From NCBI GenBank assembly GCA_963801475.1, contig CAWDEX010000001.1, positions 930,001 through 994,000 on the forward strand: 64,000 nt of DNA. Direction: 5' to 3'. The stretch is from DAOMFB01 sp963801475. GTDB lineage: Bacteria; Acidobacteriota; Thermoanaerobaculia; UBA5066. Shown here in pieces: positions 61,627 to 64,000 of the stretch. The first letter of the stretch is position 1. Each line of letters begins with the position of its first letter. The notes beneath the pieces are model-generated. The model had not been told where the DNA came from and made no database searches. It saw nothing but the letters and a program-made list of their open reading frames with translations. The translations under genes were made by a program, and so were the position numbers.

Positions 61627-62889
61627 ATGTCCCCTCCTCTTCTCGACGGCCGCGGCCGACGGCGGGTCGCCGTCACCGGCATCGGCCTCGTCTCCCCGAT
61701 CGGCCTGACCGCCCGCGAGACGTGGGACAGCCTCCTCGCGGGCCGCTCGGGCGCGGGGCCCATCACGCGCTTCGACGCGGCGGACTATGCCTGTCGCATC
61801 GCGGCGGAAGTGAAGGGGTTCGTTCCGGAGAAGTTCTTCGAGAAGAAGGAAGTCAAGAAGTTTGACACCTTCGTCCACTACGCCGTCGCGGCGGCGAAGG
61901 AGGCCCTCGCCGACTCCGGTGTCGTGATCGACGAGTCGAACGCGGAAAGCGTCGGTGTCTGCATCGGCGCCGGCATCGGCGGCCTTCCCCTGATCGAGGA
62001 GATGAAAGTCACTGTCCTCGAGAAGGGGCCCCGCCGCATCAGCCCGTTCTTCATCCCGGGCCTCATCGTCAACATGCCGGCCGGGCTCATCTCGATCATG
62101 ACGGGCGCCAAGGGGCCCAACACGGCCGTCGCGACCGCCTGCGCCACCTCGGCGCACGCCATCGGCGACGCCGCGAACATCATCCGGAGGGGCGACGCGG
62201 ACGTCATGATCGCGGGGGGCACCGAGTCCGTCGTCGTGCCGCTCGCCATCGGTGGCTTCGCGGCGATGCGGGCGCTCTCGACGCGGAACGACGACCCCGC
62301 GGCGGCCTCCCGCCCGTGGGACCGGGACCGGGACGGTTTCGTCCTCGGCGAGGGTGCCGGGGTTCTCGTCCTCGAGGAGATGGGCGGGGCGGTCGCTCGC
62401 GGCGCCCCGATCTACGCCGAGGTCGCCGGGTACGGGATGTCGGGCGACGCGTACCATATTTCCGCCCCCTCGGAGGACGGCGACGGCCCCTTCCGCGTCA
62501 TGCGGAACGCCCTCCGGGACGCGGATCTCCCCCCCGAGTCGGTCGATTACATCAACGCGCACGGCACCTCCACGCCGCACGGCGACAAGATCGAGACGAT
62601 TGCGCTCAAGCGCGCCTTCGGTGAGCACGCCCGGAAGCTCGCGGTCTCCTCCACGAAGTCGATGACCGGGCACCTCCTCGGGGCCGCCGGGGGCCTCGAG
62701 GCGGGGATCACCGCTCTTGCGATCCGCCACGGCGTCATTCCGCCGACGATCAACTACACGACGCCCGACCCGGAGTGCGACCTCGACTACACGCCGAACG
62801 TCGCCCGCCAGCGAGCCGTGAACGTCGCGCTGACGAACTCGTTCGGCTTCGGAGGCACGAACGCGTGCCTCCTGCTGAAGAAGGTCTGA
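61627..62889 (+). CDS. fabF: beta-ketoacyl-ACP synthase II
   Basis: Elongating condensing enzyme. 420 residues from ATG at 61627. Cys172 in ATACATSAHA, the histidines in INAHGTSTPHGD and SMTGHLLGAAG, and the final NSFGFGGTNA are all present. A 13-bp gap follows acpP. The upstream in-frame extension lies in acpP and is ignored. The stop is in a CTGA overlap with the following membrane-protein frame. Confidence 0.97.
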   Translation: MSPPLLDGRGRRRVAVTGIGLVSPIGLTARETWDSLLAGRSGAGPITRFDAADYACRIAAEVKGFVPEKFFEKKEVKKFDTFVHYAVAAAKEALADSGVVIDESNAESVGVCIGAGIGGLPLIEEMKVTVLEKGPRRISPFFIPGLIVNMPAGLISIMTGAKGPNTAVATACATSAHAIGDAANIIRRGDADVMIAGGTESVVVPLAIGGFAAMRALSTRNDDPAAASRPWDRDRDGFVLGEGAGVLVLEEMGGAVARGAPIYAEVAGYGMSGDAYHISAPSEDGDGPFRVMRNALRDADLPPESVDYINAHGTSTPHGDKIETIALKRAFGEHARKLAVSSTKSMTGHLLGAAGGLEAGITALAIRHGVIPPTINYTTPDPECDLDYTPNVARQRAVNVALTNSFGFGGTNACLLLKKV

Positions 62890-64000
62890 GCGACCCCCGG
62901 CCCGGGCGCCTGCGCGCCCGCCTCCAGGGCTTCCTCCTCGTCGCGCTCGCGGCGCAGGTCGCCATCCTCGCCGCCCAGGAGACGGGCTTTTTCTCACAGC
63001 TTCTCGCCGTCCCGTCGCGCCTCGGCGCGGCCGCCTCCGCGGCTCCGGGGAGCTCGGTGCCCCTCCTCCTCGGGGTGCTGGTGGTTTCGCTCCTCTGGGC
63101 GCGCCGCTTCGGGAGCGGTTCCTTCGCCGGGCGTCTCGGCGGTGCCGGCCTCGCGCAGATGGCACTCCTCGGTCTCGTTTCCGTCGGAGTGGCGCTCGCG
63201 ACGGGGCGATTCGTTCCGGCGGCCGGCGCCGTGGCTCTCGTTCTCTCGGGAGCGGCGGCCCTCGGGGCCGGGCGAGGGCGGGAGGCGCCGGCGGCGGCGA
63301 GAGTCCGCCACTCTCCCTGGGACGCGCTTTCCGCGGTCGTCGTCGCGACCCTCTTCGTGCCGGCGTTCTTTCCCTACATCCACTTCGACGCGAAGGCGAT
63401 CTGGGCCTGCCGCGCCTTCGGGATGCCGTCCGGGTTCTTCGAGGCCCTGGCGAGCTGCTGGCAGCCGAACTATCCGCCCCTCTTCTCGACCCTCCTCGCA
63501 CTCGGCGTCTCCGACCCGCTCTTCGAGGGGCGTCTCTCGTCCGTCCTCGTCGTCCTCTTCTTCGCCTTGTTTCTCCGGGACCGCCTCGAACGGCTCTGGC
63601 CCGAGGCGGCCGCGCCGGCGCTTCTCTTCGTCCTCGCCACCGTTCACGTCTGGCAGGGCGCGGCGATGTACTACGCGAACGTACCGCTGATGGCCTTCCT
63701 TTCCGGGGGACTTCTCCTCGCTCTCGGTCTACCGGCGGGGGGGCGCGCCGCGACGGCGTCGGAGACCGACCGCGTCTGGGGGGCTCTCTGCCTCGCCGCG
63801 GCGGTTCTCGTCCGGCCGGACGGGATCTACTACCTCGCGGCGGCCTCGCTGGCCCTTCTTCTCGCACGCATTCCGGGCGGCCCGCGTCTTCCTCTCCTCC
63901 CGCTCGGCGCAGCAGCGGCCTCCTATGCGGCGTGGCTTCTCCGTCCGGGCTGGCTCAAGTCGATGGGGAGCTTTCTCGAGGGCTCGTCGGACGGCTGGCG
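62886..64000 (+). CDS. multi-spanning membrane protein, PMT-like glycosyltransferase (3' end outside window)
   Basis: An open frame of 371 codons runs to the window end. At least eight hydrophobic helices, beginning at about 13-33. The first loop holds PYIHFDAKAIWACRA and CWQPNYPPLF: an acidic residue and the P(x)YPP pattern resemble the first loop of PMT/ArnT-family enzymes that use polyprenyl-linked sugars. No ATG/GTG/TTG start is in frame before about codon 50; CTG at 62886, in a CTGA overlap with the fabF stop, is the likely start. It is on the same strand and adjacent to the fab run. Incomplete. Confidence 0.6.
   Translation, partial: MSDPRPGRLRARLQGFLLVALAAQVAILAAQETGFFSQLLAVPSRLGAAASAAPGSSVPLLLGVLVVSLLWARRFGSGSFAGRLGGAGLAQMALLGLVSVGVALATGRFVPAAGAVALVLSGAAALGAGRGREAPAAARVRHSPWDALSAVVVATLFVPAFFPYIHFDAKAIWACRAFGMPSGFFEALASCWQPNYPPLFSTLLALGVSDPLFEGRLSSVLVVLFFALFLRDRLERLWPEAAAPALLFVLATVHVWQGAAMYYANVPLMAFLSGGLLLALGLPAGGRAATASETDRVWGALCLAAAVLVRPDGIYYLAAASLALLLARIPGGPRLPLLPLGAAAASYAAWLLRPGWLKSMGSFLEGSSDGW

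Overview
The window is a very GC-rich, densely coded chromosomal segment of a Gram-negative bacterium. The outer membrane is shown by a complete Kdo pathway (kdsA, kdsB, kdsC, kdsD), a LolA carrier and a large protein ending in an outer-membrane barrel signature. The mix of traits fits Acidobacteriota (perhaps a Thermoanaerobaculia-like lineage) better than Proteobacteria: a mitochondrial-type citrate synthase, two receptor-like Ser/Thr kinases with TPR or propeller tails, an unusual EF-P loop, a YtrA-type GntR/ABC module and small exosortase genes. No 16S rRNA or tRNA gene is visible, so this placement is inference.

Layout. 1-3.4 kb: 5' part of lon, citrate synthase and a small Cys-rich ORF, all on the minus strand. 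3.6-8.6 kb: a YbhN-type membrane protein, an AcuC/HDAC-like deacetylase, a secreted protein with four copies of an uncharacterised repeat, and a small exosortase with a partner membrane protein. 8.5-11.3 kb: C-terminal processing protease, then tatA-tatC. 11.4-16.2 kb: Ser/Thr kinase with TPR tail, a sigma-factor remnant, and a di-haem oxidoreductase. 16.2-22.6 kb (minus): kdsA, then a probable operon gntR - ABC ATPase - permease/propeller fusion - kdsD - kdsC - efp, with a clear promoter and palindromic operator. 22.6-29.1 kb: kinase/propeller protein, 5'-nucleotidase, FHA-GAF-sigma54 activator. 29.1-32.1 kb (minus): TPR protein, kdsB, pyrG. 32.3-41 kb (minus): recA - large outer-membrane protein - small secreted protein - purH - lolA - yajQ - polyprenyl synthase. 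41.1-47.8 kb (plus): pgpA - murB - manC - moxR - DUF58 - transglutaminase, tightly overlapping. 47.8-56.2 kb (mostly minus): exopolysaccharide genes (membrane protein, priming sugar transferase, three glycosyltransferases), interrupted by a plus-strand block with a Cys-rich ORF and an SLH-domain protein. 56.3-64 kb (plus): yceD - rpmF - plsX - fabH - fabD - ybaK - fabG - acpP - fabF, then a truncated multi-spanning membrane protein.

How it works together. Much of the window serves the envelope: fatty acids (fab/plsX), phospholipid (pgpA), undecaprenyl-type lipid (polyprenyl synthase), peptidoglycan (murB), Kdo/LPS (kds genes, with pyrG making the CTP that KdsB uses), nucleotide sugars (manC), surface polysaccharide, export (Tat, LolA) and sorting (exosortase). 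Genes are packed with 4-base stop/start overlaps (ATGA, GTGA), which implies translational coupling. The least explained items are the 990-residue outer-membrane protein coupled to recA, the four-fold repeat protein beside the exosortase, and the permease fused to a beta-propeller.
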